Source: an uncultured Prevotella sp.
GTDB taxonomy: Bacteria; Bacteroidota; Bacteroidia; Bacteroidales; Bacteroidaceae
NCBI GenBank assembly: GCA_946415755.1
Contig: CAMKTS010000006.1
Coordinates: 1-64,000 of the forward strand
Length of the DNA: 64,000 bases
Direction: 5' to 3'
Shown: in pieces, positions 17,270 to 26,700 of the stretch
Position numbering within the stretch: the stretch's first letter is position 1
How the letters are laid out: each line of letters opens with the position of its first letter
Position numbers and translations under genes: made by a program
Notes under the pieces: generated by a model
Seen by the model: the letters and a program-made list of their open reading frames with translations, nothing else
Databases searched by the model: none
What the model was told of the DNA's origin: nothing

Positions 17270-19360
17270 ATGAAAAGGATTCTTACATCACTGACGGTGC
17301 TGCTGGCCTCGATGCCGATGATGGCACAAGGATGGCCTGCAGAATACGAGGGTGTGATGCTCCAGGCCTTCTACTGGGATTCCTTCGACGAGTCACAATG
17401 GACGGAACTGGAAAGCCAGGCCAACGAACTCTCCCAGTATTTCACCCTGGTATGGCTGCCGCAAAGCGGCAACTGCGGCAGCAAGTCGATGGGCTACGAC
17501 GATATGTACTGGTTTCCCAACGGCCGTTCAAGCTATACCAGCTCGTTCGGTACCGAGGCAGAGCTGCGCTCACTCATCAAGACCTTCAAGGAGAAGGGCA
17601 TCGGCACCATTGCCGACGTGGTCATCAACCACCGTCGCAGCAACAGCGGCTGGTTCGGATTCCCCAAGGAGACCTACAACGATGTGACCTACACGATGGG
17701 GTCTACAGACATCTGCTCTGACGATGACGGGGGCAAGGCACAGACAGAGGCCACACGTCTCGGTGTCAGCCTGGGAGCAGAAGACACTGGCGAGGGATGG
17801 GACGGCATGCGAGACCTGGACCATACCAGCGAGAATGTGCAGAACACGGTGAAGGCCTACCTGAAGATGCTGCTCGAAGACCTGGGCTATGCCGGTTTCC
17901 GCTACGACATGGTGAAGGGATATGCAGCCTCGTACACCAAGCTGTATAATGAATACGCCCAGCCTACCTTCTCCGTGGGAGAATACTGGGACAACTCATC
18001 CAAGACGAGGACGTGGATTGTGGGAACAGGGAGAACCAGTGCCGCCTTCGACTTCATGTTCAAATATGTGGTGCGCAATGCCACCGACAAGTCAGACTGG
18101 ACGATGCTGGGCAAGCGCAACGACAACTACTTCCCGATGAACAGCATGAAGGTGTCGAACGGCGACTACCGCCGCTACGCCATCACCTTCGTCGAGAACC
18201 ACGACACTGAGGTGCGCCCAGATGGCAGTTCCAACGGTCCGCTGCGCAAGGACACACTGGCTGCCAACGCCTATCTGATGGCCATGCCCGGAACGCCGTG
18301 CGTGTTCTTGAAGCACTGGATAGACTGCAAGCAGGACATCAAGGCGATGATTGACGTGCGCAATGCCATGGGCATTCACAACATGTGCGACTATACGGAA
18401 GTGGTGACCGGCGACAAGAACTGCTACGTCGTCAATGTGGCAGGCAAGAAGGGCAGCCTCATCTGTGCCGTGGGTACCACCGCCGAGCAGTATGCCGTAG
18501 AAAGCGGATATACCAAGGTGCTCTCCGGATACCACTACGCCTACTGGATGGAGAACAAGCTGGAGATGCCGTGGATTGACAAGGCCTCAGGCACCTTCAG
18601 CAAGGCTTTCGACGCAGTGCTCACCGCCGTTTCGCAGACGGCAGGAACACAGCTGGTGTACACCACCGACGGCACGGAGCCTACCGCCACCAACGGCACG
18701 AAGGTGGCCAGCGGTACCCGCATCAGCATCAGCAGCACCACCACCCTCAAGGCAGGACTGCTGGTGGGCGGCAAGGTCACGTCGGTCGTCACCCGCGAAT
18801 ATACCTATAGCGAAGGAGAGGCCGTGGTAGTACCCGACTTCTGCACGGTGAGCGAGGGCGAGGTATGTGCCTTCTTCGAAGCCCCAGAAAGCTGGACAAA
18901 GACTACCTGCTGGGCGTGGGATGCCTACAACTATACCGGCGGCAGCTGGCCTGGCGTGGCATGCACCCTGCTGGGACAGGCCGCCAACGGCAACAACGTA
19001 TGGAAGTGGACCTTCAAGGAGAGCGACTACAAGGGCACTGCCGGAACGGCCACCATGCCAAAGAACATCATCTTCAGCAACAACGGCTCTTCGCAGACCG
19101 CCGACCTGGTATTCACCAACGGCGGCTACTACAACAAGAAGGGGCTGCAGGAGGTTGTTCCCGTGACGCAGACAGTGCTGAAGGGCGATGCCAACGGTGA
19201 CGGCACGGTCGATGTGGCCGATGTGGTGGCCATCGTCAACTATATCCTGGAAAAGCCCGGCGAGACCTTCAACGCTGCTGCTGCCGACGTGAACGGCGAC
19301 GGCAACATCGACGTAGGCGACGTGGTGAGTACGGTGAACATCATCCTCAGCAAAGAATAG
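17270..19360 (+). CDS. Secreted GH13 alpha-amylase with CBM and C-terminal dockerin
   Basis: This 696-residue enzyme cleaves alpha-1,4 bonds in starch outside the cytoplasm. Start MKRILTSLTV gives a clean signal peptide; MISIT at 17255 is a possible alternative. GH13 region I is DVVINH (116-121), region II GFRYDMVKG with nucleophile Asp213, region III GEYW with acid/base Glu238, and region IV FVENHD with Asp312. After the barrel comes a chitobiase-like C-terminal domain (YTTDGTEPTATNGTKV), then a CBM26-type starch-binding module (CWAWDAYNYTGGSWPG). The last 60 residues are a type I dockerin with calcium loops DANGDGTVDVAD and DVNGDGNIDVGD. It is controlled by its own LacI-type operator. Amylases in Sus loci are usually lipoproteins without dockerins, so the dockerin is unusual. 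Confidence 0.93.
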   Translation: MKRILTSLTVLLASMPMMAQGWPAEYEGVMLQAFYWDSFDESQWTELESQANELSQYFTLVWLPQSGNCGSKSMGYDDMYWFPNGRSSYTSSFGTEAELRSLIKTFKEKGIGTIADVVINHRRSNSGWFGFPKETYNDVTYTMGSTDICSDDDGGKAQTEATRLGVSLGAEDTGEGWDGMRDLDHTSENVQNTVKAYLKMLLEDLGYAGFRYDMVKGYAASYTKLYNEYAQPTFSVGEYWDNSSKTRTWIVGTGRTSAAFDFMFKYVVRNATDKSDWTMLGKRNDNYFPMNSMKVSNGDYRRYAITFVENHDTEVRPDGSSNGPLRKDTLAANAYLMAMPGTPCVFLKHWIDCKQDIKAMIDVRNAMGIHNMCDYTEVVTGDKNCYVVNVAGKKGSLICAVGTTAEQYAVESGYTKVLSGYHYAYWMENKLEMPWIDKASGTFSKAFDAVLTAVSQTAGTQLVYTTDGTEPTATNGTKVASGTRISISSTTTLKAGLLVGGKVTSVVTREYTYSEGEAVVVPDFCTVSEGEVCAFFEAPESWTKTTCWAWDAYNYTGGSWPGVACTLLGQAANGNNVWKWTFKESDYKGTAGTATMPKNIIFSNNGSSQTADLVFTNGGYYNKKGLQEVVPVTQTVLKGDANGDGTVDVADVVAIVNYILEKPGETFNAAAADVNGDGNIDVGDVVSTVNIILSKE

Positions 19361-19363
19361 CAG

Positions 19364-19396
19364 AAAAAAAAACGTCCTGCCAGGGATGGCAGGATG
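19364..19396 (-). terminator. Terminator of the glycosyltransferase operon
   Basis: On the minus strand CATCCTGCC pairs with GGCAGGACG around ATCCCT and is followed by nine Ts. It lies just past the GT2 stop and also faces the convergent amylase gene. Confidence 0.8.
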
Positions 19397-19405
19397 TGTC
19401 AATGG

Positions 19406-20200
19406 CTATTCCGTGCCGCTGCGCCCCATGAGGGCACGTACTACAAACCAGCAGTGTAGCAGAAAAGTCTGCACCGCCCCGTAATGTACCGACATCACCT
19501 GGTAACGCTCCCGCAGCGATGCCCGGTGATGTTGCTTGCTGTCGCCACCCTCCTCAAAATTGGCCAGCACGGCATGCGTGTTCACCAGCTGCAACCCCCT
19601 GCGTTGTGCCTCCTTCATCACACGGATGCACCAGTCGACATCCGCCGAATGCCGGTACTTCACGTCGTAGGGGAACTGCTGTGCGATATCACGCCTCACG
19701 TAGAACGCCTGGTGGCATACCAGCATGCCCCTGCTAAACGACTTCCACGTCAGCTGCTCGGGCGGGCGGTGGCGACGCAGGTGCAGGAAGTTCCCCTCGG
19801 CATCCGTTACCGCCGTGTCGCCATATACCACGGCAGGCAGTTCGCTGTGCTCCCCTGCCCCATCCTCATTTCCGAAGGATGCCACGGCAGCCACCTTGGC
19901 CAGCGTATCGGGCGAATGGAATGCGTCACCGGCATTCAGGAATACCACATAGTCGCCGGTGGCCCGTTGCAGTCCTTTGTTCATGGCATCATAGAGTCCG
20001 TTGTCGGGTTCCGACAGCACGCTGACGGCATAGCGGCTTTCCTTCTGATAGCACTGTGCCATCGGCACCGTCTGGTCGGTAGAGGCCCCGTCGATGATCA
20101 GGTGCTCGATATGCGGATAGCTTTGTTTCGACACGCTGTCGAGTGTACGCTGCAGGCAACGCTCGGCCTGATAGGTGATGGTGATGACGGAGAAAGTCAT
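19406..20200 (-). CDS. Family 2 glycosyltransferase
   Basis: A 264-residue cytoplasmic GT2 enzyme that would add a sugar from a nucleotide donor during polysaccharide synthesis. The GT-A fold signatures are VITITYQAERCLQRTLDSVSKQSYPHIEHLIIDGASTD near the start and the metal-binding region near YDAMNKGLQRATGDYVVFLNAGD (a DxD variant, NAGD). Start MTFSVITITY at 20200 is chosen; an extension to 20236 would be read from intergenic TTCAAG-type repeats. It follows the GT4 gene by 56 bases on the same strand. The acceptor cannot be told from sequence. Confidence 0.88.
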   Translation of the reverse strand: MTFSVITITYQAERCLQRTLDSVSKQSYPHIEHLIIDGASTDQTVPMAQCYQKESRYAVSVLSEPDNGLYDAMNKGLQRATGDYVVFLNAGDAFHSPDTLAKVAAVASFGNEDGAGEHSELPAVVYGDTAVTDAEGNFLHLRRHRPPEQLTWKSFSRGMLVCHQAFYVRRDIAQQFPYDVKYRHSADVDWCIRVMKEAQRRGLQLVNTHAVLANFEEGGDSKQHHRASLRERYQVMSVHYGAVQTFLLHCWFVVRALMGRSGTE

Positions 20201-20207
20201 GGGGGAA

Positions 20208-20280
20208 GATTCAAGTTTCAAGGGGTCAAGTTTCAAGGGGTCAAGGGTTTAAGAGTTCAAGGGTTTAAGGGTTCAAGGGC
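20208..20280. repeat. Degenerate TTCAAG/TCAAGGG repeat run
   Basis: About ten degenerate heptamers of the type TTCAAGG lie between GT2 and GT4. They reach into the end of GT4, whose last residues LEPLNP are read from them. Confidence 0.8.
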
Positions 20281-21513
20281 GGCCTGATAGACCTCGATGT
20301 AGCGGGCGGCCACGCGCTGCTGTGAGTAGCTGTGCGCCACCTTCTGCAGACAGTCGGCACTGAGCGCCCCGTGATCAGCCTCTTCCAGCACGTAGCGGAT
20401 ACCGTCGGCCAGGTCGTCGGTATCCTTGAAGCGCGCCACGTAGCCGTTCCGTCGGTGGTCGATCATCTCCGGGATGCCCCCCACCTCGAATCCTACACAG
20501 GGCACTCCGCATGCCATGGCCTCCATGATGGTGTTGGGCAGGTTGTCCTCCAACGACGGCAGCACGAAGACGTCGGCAGCATTGTACACCTCCACGATGC
20601 GCTGCGGGTCGCTGACATATCCCAACGGACAGACAGGCAGCAAAAGCTGGTTGGCCACCTCCTCGGCATGTCCTCCCAGTATGGCCACTACGCTATGCTC
20701 CCGCATGTCGGGATGCTGCTCTGCCAGTCGGCGTATCGCCGCCACGAAATAGTCCATGCCCTTTCGGGGGTCGGTGACCCGCTGTGAGACAAACAGGATG
20801 ACGCGCCCCGTGGCGGGCAGTCCCAGCGCACGTCGCGCCTGCAGCTTGTCGCAGGGTCGGAACACGCGCGCGTCAATCGGATTAGGAATACTGGTAATCG
20901 TCTGTCCCTTCAGCAGTACACTTTTGCGGGCCTCGCCAGCCAGCCACTCGCTACAGGCCACCAGCGTGATCCGCTTGCCGTCGAGCATGCGCTGCTTGCG
21001 CCGCCACACACGTCCCACCATACCGTCGCCCGGCAACAGCCTGCAGTCACGGCACTCGCTGTGGAACTGTTCGCAGCCACGTGCATAATGACACACCGCC
21101 GTGGCAGGCCATGCGTCGTGCATCGTCCATACCACGGGCTTTCCAGAGGCTATGATCTTGCGCAGGTCGCCCGTCGACAGCATTCCCTGGTTCACCCAGT
21201 GCAGATGGATGATGTCCGCCTCCCTGAACTCCTTCATCTTCGTGATGTCGGTTCCGCAGTTGGCGATATCGATCTCGAACAGCGTGTCACGCCTCAGCCT
21301 CAGGTGCAGCCAGATGACGAACCGCTCCCAGAGGAAATGCCACTGTGCGCGCCATCGGCCAGGCAGTCCGCTCACCGTCAGCTGTCCGCTCTCCTTTTCA
21401 CGCACCAGCATACGGGCCTTCACCCCGTTATTGTTCAGTGCCTCCATCAGTCGGTTGGCAGCCACGGCCGCGCCACCCGTTCGCTCACTCGTATTGACTA
21501 TCAGTACACGCAT
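20257..21513 (-). CDS. Family 4 glycosyltransferase
   Basis: A 418-residue GT4-type enzyme with a GT-B fold. The N-terminal NTSERTGGAAVAANRLMEALNNNGV is the usual Rossmann acceptor domain; the C-terminal half has VLPSLEDNLPNTIMEAMACGVPCVGFEVGGIPEMIDH, containing the E-x7-E donor-binding signature. It probably works on a cell-surface polysaccharide together with the GT2 gene downstream. The final residues LEPLNP are encoded by the neighbouring heptamer repeat, so the natural C-terminus has been extended or replaced. Acceptor and donor are unknown. Confidence 0.9.
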   Translation of the reverse strand: MRVLIVNTSERTGGAAVAANRLMEALNNNGVKARMLVREKESGQLTVSGLPGRWRAQWHFLWERFVIWLHLRLRRDTLFEIDIANCGTDITKMKEFREADIIHLHWVNQGMLSTGDLRKIIASGKPVVWTMHDAWPATAVCHYARGCEQFHSECRDCRLLPGDGMVGRVWRRKQRMLDGKRITLVACSEWLAGEARKSVLLKGQTITSIPNPIDARVFRPCDKLQARRALGLPATGRVILFVSQRVTDPRKGMDYFVAAIRRLAEQHPDMREHSVVAILGGHAEEVANQLLLPVCPLGYVSDPQRIVEVYNAADVFVLPSLEDNLPNTIMEAMACGVPCVGFEVGGIPEMIDHRRNGYVARFKDTDDLADGIRYVLEEADHGALSADCLQKVAHSYSQQRVAARYIEVYQAALEPLNP

Positions 21514-21668
21514 ACCTTATTATAATAGATGATGCAAAGGTAGAAAATAAAAATGAATTACCCACCGAAAGCACCCTTCTTTTTTCAATAATTGTGTGTT
21601 TGCGCACACAAAAGACTTGATTTACATCAAGAATAAGGCAATTTTTAAGCAAAAACAGCAGAAAACTC

Positions 21669-21699
21669 TTGCGGGGAAGAAAAAATCGTCGTAACTTTG
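21669..21699 (+). promoter_or_regulatory. Promoter of a structured non-coding RNA
   Basis: TTG at 21669-21671, a 20-base spacer and TAACTTTG at 21692-21699 give a full -33/-7 pair although no protein gene follows on this strand. Confidence 0.75.
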
Positions 21700-21705
21700 C
21701 ATCGT

Positions 21706-22030
21706 CAAACAAGACAAACAGGTACTTCGGTACCGCCAAGGCTAAGTGAAGCCAAGGTAATTCTTAATAGATTGTTTTAGGTTAGTAGTAATATTTATAG
21801 TTTTAGGTTTTTAGTTATTGGTAAGAAGAAAGTTTTAAATGTGTTCAGGAAACAGTGGTCGCCGTGAGGCTCCCATAACTTTCTTTTTTAAATGAACGTT
21901 AGTATTTTAAAAATTATATGCTGCCGAAAGGCAGACTTCCGGTGAGAACCGGAATTCATTTGGAAAGGATTTTTAGTTAAACATAGGCTTTTGGATGCCG
22001 CTGCTCGTTGATGAGTAGCGGTATTTTTTT
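21706..22030 (+). ncRNA. Unassigned structured small RNA, about 325 nt
   Basis: The stretch between the GT4 and ispF genes has a strong promoter, several GNRA- or UUCG-capped hairpins, an intrinsic terminator and no long reading frame. Hairpins are GGTAC-TTCG-GTACC at 21721-21734, AGAAAGTT/AACTTTCT enclosing 21835-21876, CTGCC-GAAA-GGCAG at 21921-21934 and TTCCGGT-GAGA-ACCGGAA at 21937-21954. I do not recognise it as tmRNA, RNase P or SRP RNA. A 6S-like RNA or one of the Bacteroidales-specific RNA families is possible but not shown. Confidence 0.6.
21995..22030 (+). terminator. Terminator of the structured RNA
   Basis: ATGCCGCTGCTC pairs with GAGTAGCGGTAT (two G-U pairs) around GTTGAT and is followed by seven Ts. 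Confidence 0.85.
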
Positions 22031-22062
22031 GTAGTATTACCATACCGAGTCCTCACTTCCCG

Positions 22063-22536
22063 TTACTTGGCTATCAAGGCCACGGCATAGGCTGAGATGC
22101 CCTCGCCACGGCCAGTGAAGCCCAGCCGCTCAGTAGTAGTGGCCTTGATGGAGATGTTGTCGGGGTCGGTACCGATGACGGCAGCCAGCGTCTGCTGCAT
22201 CTGCGGGATATGGGGATTCATCTTGGGACGCTCGGCACAGATGGTGGCATCGATGTTGACCAGGTGGTAGCCCTTGGTGGCTATCAGCTCAATGGTCTTA
22301 CGGAGGATGACCTTGCTGTCCATTCCCTCGGTGTCTGCCGACGTGTCGGGGAAGTGGTAGCCGATGTCGCGCATGTTGGCGGCACCGAATATGGCATCAC
22401 AAATAGCATGGATGAGGACATCGGCATCGCTATGGCCAAGGAGGCCTAACTCGTAGTCAAGACGGATGCCGCCCATCCACAACTCACGACCTGCCACCAG
22501 CTGGTGGACATCGTAGCCCATTCCTACTCTGTACAT
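22063..22536 (-). CDS. ispF: 2-C-methyl-D-erythritol 2,4-cyclodiphosphate synthase
   Basis: IspF makes the cyclic diphosphate intermediate of the non-mevalonate isoprenoid pathway. The 157-residue protein begins MYRVGMGYDVHQL, with the metal-binding Asp-Val-His, and includes LLGHSDADVLIHAICDAIFGA and the C-terminal TTTERLGFTGRGEGISAYAVALI. An ATG five codons upstream (MNPET) is read from intergenic TTCAAG-type repeats and is less likely. It is 47 bases downstream of porV on the same strand and may be co-transcribed with it, but it is functionally unrelated. Confidence 0.95.
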   Translation of the reverse strand: MYRVGMGYDVHQLVAGRELWMGGIRLDYELGLLGHSDADVLIHAICDAIFGAANMRDIGYHFPDTSADTEGMDSKVILRKTIELIATKGYHLVNIDATICAERPKMNPHIPQMQQTLAAVIGTDPDNISIKATTTERLGFTGRGEGISAYAVALIAK

Positions 22537-22539
22537 GGT

Positions 22540-22580
22540 TTCAGGATTCAAGTTTCAAGATTCAAGTTTCAAGATTCAAG
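22540..22580. repeat. TTCAAG-type repeat run between ispF and porV
   Basis: Alternating TTTCAAG and ATTCAAG heptamers fill this short gap, the same family as at 20208-20280. Confidence 0.75.
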
Positions 22581-22583
22581 GGG

Positions 22584-23759
22584 TTATCTTCTCCTGAAGA
22601 GATCCTTGATGCCATCCATATCGAAGGCAAGGGAGAAGCGCAGTGTCTGGTCGAGGGGGTTGCTCTTCGACGTGGAGATGACGTAACCGACATCGAGGGA
22701 GAACACGCTCATGCGGAAACCGCCACCGACGGTGAAATACTTACGGTTACCCTTATTCTCCGATTCATGGTGGTAACCGGCACGGAGAGTGAACTGGTCG
22801 TGGTAGATGTACTCCGCACCGACGCTCCACTGGATTTCCTGCAGCTCTTCCTTGAAACCGCCGGGGGCATCGCCGAAGCTCTTGAAGATACCAGCGATGG
22901 AGCTGACCTCGTTGTACTCGTCGGCTACGCGAACCTGGTAGGCTTCGGTAGACTCGCCGTCGTTCTGCTTGGGAACGGTGGGAACGAGCAGCTTGTTGAC
23001 ATCAGCGGCGATGGTGAAGCGGTTATAATCGTTGATTGGCACCATGAGGGAGGCACCCAGACGGAGGTTACAAGGCAGGAAATTGGAGCGGTCGTCGCCG
23101 AAATACTTGATCTTGCTACCGATGTTGGAGATGTTCAGACCAATACCCAGCTGGCACTCGCGCTGTCCGATATTGATGTAGTTCTGGTAGTAACAGGCAA
23201 GGTCGGCAGCAAAGGCTGATGCGGGCTTGGCATCGTTCTCATAGTCGTAGCGCAGGTCGCTGTGGATCCAGCGGATGGCCGTGGCGATGGAGAACTTCTC
23301 ACTGAGCATCAGCGCGGCACCGACATCGAGCGACATCTCGTAGGGCTTGACGGTCATGGCGTTCTCGTCGAGCGACGTCATCACCTCGCCGAGCGAGAAG
23401 TAGCGAAGCGAAGCACTGACCGAGGCATACTCACCGATGCGGTAGTAACCGGCCACGTAGGCCAGGCCGATGTCGTTGACCAGTTTGCGCAACCACGGGG
23501 TATAGTTCAGCGAAATGCCAGCACGGCTGATACAGAACGGATACTTGGCGGGATTCCAATACTGGGAGGTGACATCGGGGTCGGTGGCGGCACCGATATC
23601 ACCCATACCTGCCGAACGAGCATCGGGGGCGATGGTCTGCGACACGACGGCATGATCGATGGGGTTGAACTGGCTCTTCGTGTCTTGTGCATGCAGTGCT
23701 GCGGGCAGCAAGAGGCACCACACCACTGCGGTTATCTTTGTTTTCATATTCATATCCAT
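22584..23759 (-). CDS. porV: Type IX secretion outer-membrane protein PorV
   Basis: PorV (LptO) is an outer-membrane beta-barrel shuttle of the type IX secretion system; it carries cargo from the translocon to the PorU sortase. The 391-residue protein has a signal peptide (MNMKTKITAVVWCLLLPAALHAQ) and the family N-terminus TIAPDARSAGMGDIGAATDPDVTSQYWNPAKYPF. The barrel ends in FSLAFDMDGIKDLFRRR. Three in-frame ATGs lie in the first seven codons. It starts six bases after the porU stop, the usual porU-porV order, so the two are translated from one message. This places a working surface-protein secretion route in the organism. Confidence 0.93.
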   Translation of the reverse strand: MDMNMKTKITAVVWCLLLPAALHAQDTKSQFNPIDHAVVSQTIAPDARSAGMGDIGAATDPDVTSQYWNPAKYPFCISRAGISLNYTPWLRKLVNDIGLAYVAGYYRIGEYASVSASLRYFSLGEVMTSLDENAMTVKPYEMSLDVGAALMLSEKFSIATAIRWIHSDLRYDYENDAKPASAFAADLACYYQNYINIGQRECQLGIGLNISNIGSKIKYFGDDRSNFLPCNLRLGASLMVPINDYNRFTIAADVNKLLVPTVPKQNDGESTEAYQVRVADEYNEVSSIAGIFKSFGDAPGGFKEELQEIQWSVGAEYIYHDQFTLRAGYHHESENKGNRKYFTVGGGFRMSVFSLDVGYVISTSKSNPLDQTLRFSLAFDMDGIKDLFRRR

Positions 23760-23765
23760 TCTCTG

Positions 23766-26700
23766 CTATTTATGGTTTATAATGATGAGTTTCTTGGCCT
23801 TCGAGGCGTATGAGCTGCCGTCGGAGCTGATGCTCACGCGGTAGAGGTAGAGTCCGGTATTCAACCGGCGGCCTCCGTCACACGTAAGATCCCAGTCGAT
23901 GGTATAGGTATTGTCGGTGGCGACACCACTCTCGGAGCGCGTCCACAGCAGCCGCCCGGAGGTGTCGAAGACATCGAGCTTGATATCCATTGACGTACCG
24001 ACACGGTCGTGGATGACACGGAAGGAGGTATGCTGCGAGGCGGGATTCGGCGAGCACTGCACGTCGGCGAAATTGGGTTCCAGACCCTTGACGACCTTGA
24101 AGTTTAGTTCTACGGTTGAGGAATTGTTCAGCACGTCCCACGCACGGAACTGCAGCTTGTGGTCGCCATACGTGAGGGCGGGGATGCTATAGCCCACATG
24201 TCCCTTGGTATAGCTGCCGTAGTCGAAAGTGAAGTAGTCGTTCAGGGTATAGGTCTTTGAGAGGTCGCCGTCGATGATGAGCTGCAGGTCGTGACCGATG
24301 CTGCTGCCCGATGCATTGATGCCGTCCTCGTCGGTCAACTCGGCATAGAAATAGGGCGTGGTATTGACTGCGCCGCCATTGACGAAGGCCACGCTGTTGA
24401 GATAGCAATAGATGTTGGGGCCGGTGGCTCCGTGGATGGTCTCGTCGGTACCGTTCAGGGTGAGGCTGCTGCACGTGCCGCTGGCCTCTACCGTCTTCTC
24501 GGCATTGATGGCATAGAGGTTGATGAGCGCGCTGGCATCGGAATACTTGATGTCCTTGGGTACTGCAAACGAGAAGGTGAACTTGCCGTCCTTCACGTCG
24601 TTGCTGCCGTTGAACACGATGTTGGGGCGGTCGTAATAGACGAAGGCCGCATCGGCATCGCCCGTATCATTCAGCTTACAGGTAATCTGCTCGCGGATGT
24701 CGCGCACGACGGCGGTCATCATTCCGTTGAAGGTCTCGTCGACACCAGTGCCATCCTCGCCGAGGATATGTCCGGTGGCAGTGGCCGTGGTGCCGGCCTT
24801 CAGCGTCAGCATAGTGTTGCCGTCGACGGGGGTGTCGTTGATAGCATCCAGCACGATGCCTCGCGTAGGACTGGCCAGGCGCAGGGCGGGATCGCCCAGC
24901 AGCGAATACTGCAGCTTGTTGGCAGTGCGGTCGCCGGAATAAACGTCCACCCACTGTCCGTTACGGTATTCGCGACCTATCCATATTCCCGTGGAGATGA
25001 GTTCGTTCTTCGCCCTTCGTGCGGCCTCGCCGACAGGCATCGACTTGTTGTCGGCATCCTTTCCCAGCACATGGCGGGTGAAGGCGATGTTCATCAGACG
25101 GTTGTAGTTCTGGTAGACGGTACGTGTGGTACCGAAGAAGGCGATGGCACCACCCTTGGTGTTGAAGAGTGCCGTCTCGCCGATATTCTCCTCTTGCCCG
25201 TCAAAGGGCATGATGTCGCACGATGCCGTCATCCACAGCGGCAAGCGCAACGAGGTGGCTTCGGCGAAGTCTGACAGGCGCAGCACGTACTCGTGGGATA
25301 CGGCATCGGCACGTCCGTGGCCGGAGTAGTTCATCATCAGGGCACCCTGCTGCATCTGCTGCTTGATGAGGCGCGTGACATCGGGATAGCTGTGACCGGT
25401 GGAAGATGAGACGCGCGTGTAGGCATCCCACATGATGCGCTTCACATGGTAGTCGGGATAGAGTGTCTCCGTCATCGTGGCTACAGAGTCGGCATCCTTC
25501 ATGTGCTGGTTCTGGTTGCCGTCATCGCCCATGAAGCAGATGAGGTTCTGCCAGGCACCAGCCTGTTCGTTCTTGATATAGCTCTCAATCTTGTCGACGG
25601 CCACCGTGGCCTGTGCAGCGGTGCGCGCAGAGATGCGCCCTACGGCTGCATCGGCCATATCGCTGGTGAGCATGTTGCCTCCCTCGCCATCGTCGAGCAG
25701 GCAGAAATAGTCATCGCTGACGTAGCAGTCGACCTCACTGTAGGAGTTCTCGCTCTCATAGCACAGCAGGAAGTTGTCGGGCGACTCACCCTGCCAGTCG
25801 CTGAGAATCATGCGGTTGTCCCAAGCACCATCGCCCAGCAGCAACAGATAGCGCGGCATGTCGGCATCACTCTCGGCACGGTCGTAGAGCATCTTCATAT
25901 AGCGGCGGTAGGCGTTGGCGTCGGGCGTTCCGCTAGAGAACTCGTTGAACAGTTCATCGGCGGGAACGATATTCACCCGGAGACCGTCGCGCTGCTCATG
26001 GATCGTCTTCAGCCGTTCGGCCTGTGCGCGCAGCTGCTGCGTCATGGGAATGATAATCACCATATCGGCGGCCTTCGCAGCATGGTGGTTCTGGTTAGTG
26101 ATGCGATAGAGGGACTCCGGCTGCGGGAAGGCCTGAGCAAGGTCGGGAGCAGCCTTTGGCTGGCTGGCATAGGTGGAGATATAGTCCAGACGGGCCACAC
26201 CCGTACCGGCACCGATGGTGATGGTGACCGTGTTGGAGGCCTGCAGGTTAGTGACGTTGAAGGTACGCTGGGCGGTACGCATCTTCTCCAGACTGCTATT
26301 GGCAGAAATAGTGATGGTACCCAGCGAGACATCGTTCAGGCTGACGGTTGCCGTGGTGGATGTAGAGCCCGCTGCGGAGAGCAGCACCGTGAGGGTACCA
26401 GTAGCCGATGTTCCCGTAGAAGCGACGGTATAGTTGTAGCTGCTTCCAGGATTGAGCTGCCGGGCATCGTAGAGGTTGCGGCCACCATGAAACCAGGCAT
26501 AGTCATCCACCTCGTACAGTGAGCAGTAGTCATCGGCCAGCGGATAACAGGCTGCCAGGAAGGCTTCCTGCTCTACGGTCTGTGCCGCCTCATCGTTTTC
26601 GGTGAGAAAGTAGCATCCGTAATTAGAATAAGGATTGCGAACGCGACGGTGGTTGTTGTCCCACGTCACGGGACCGATGGCATGGAACAGCTTGCGGTTG

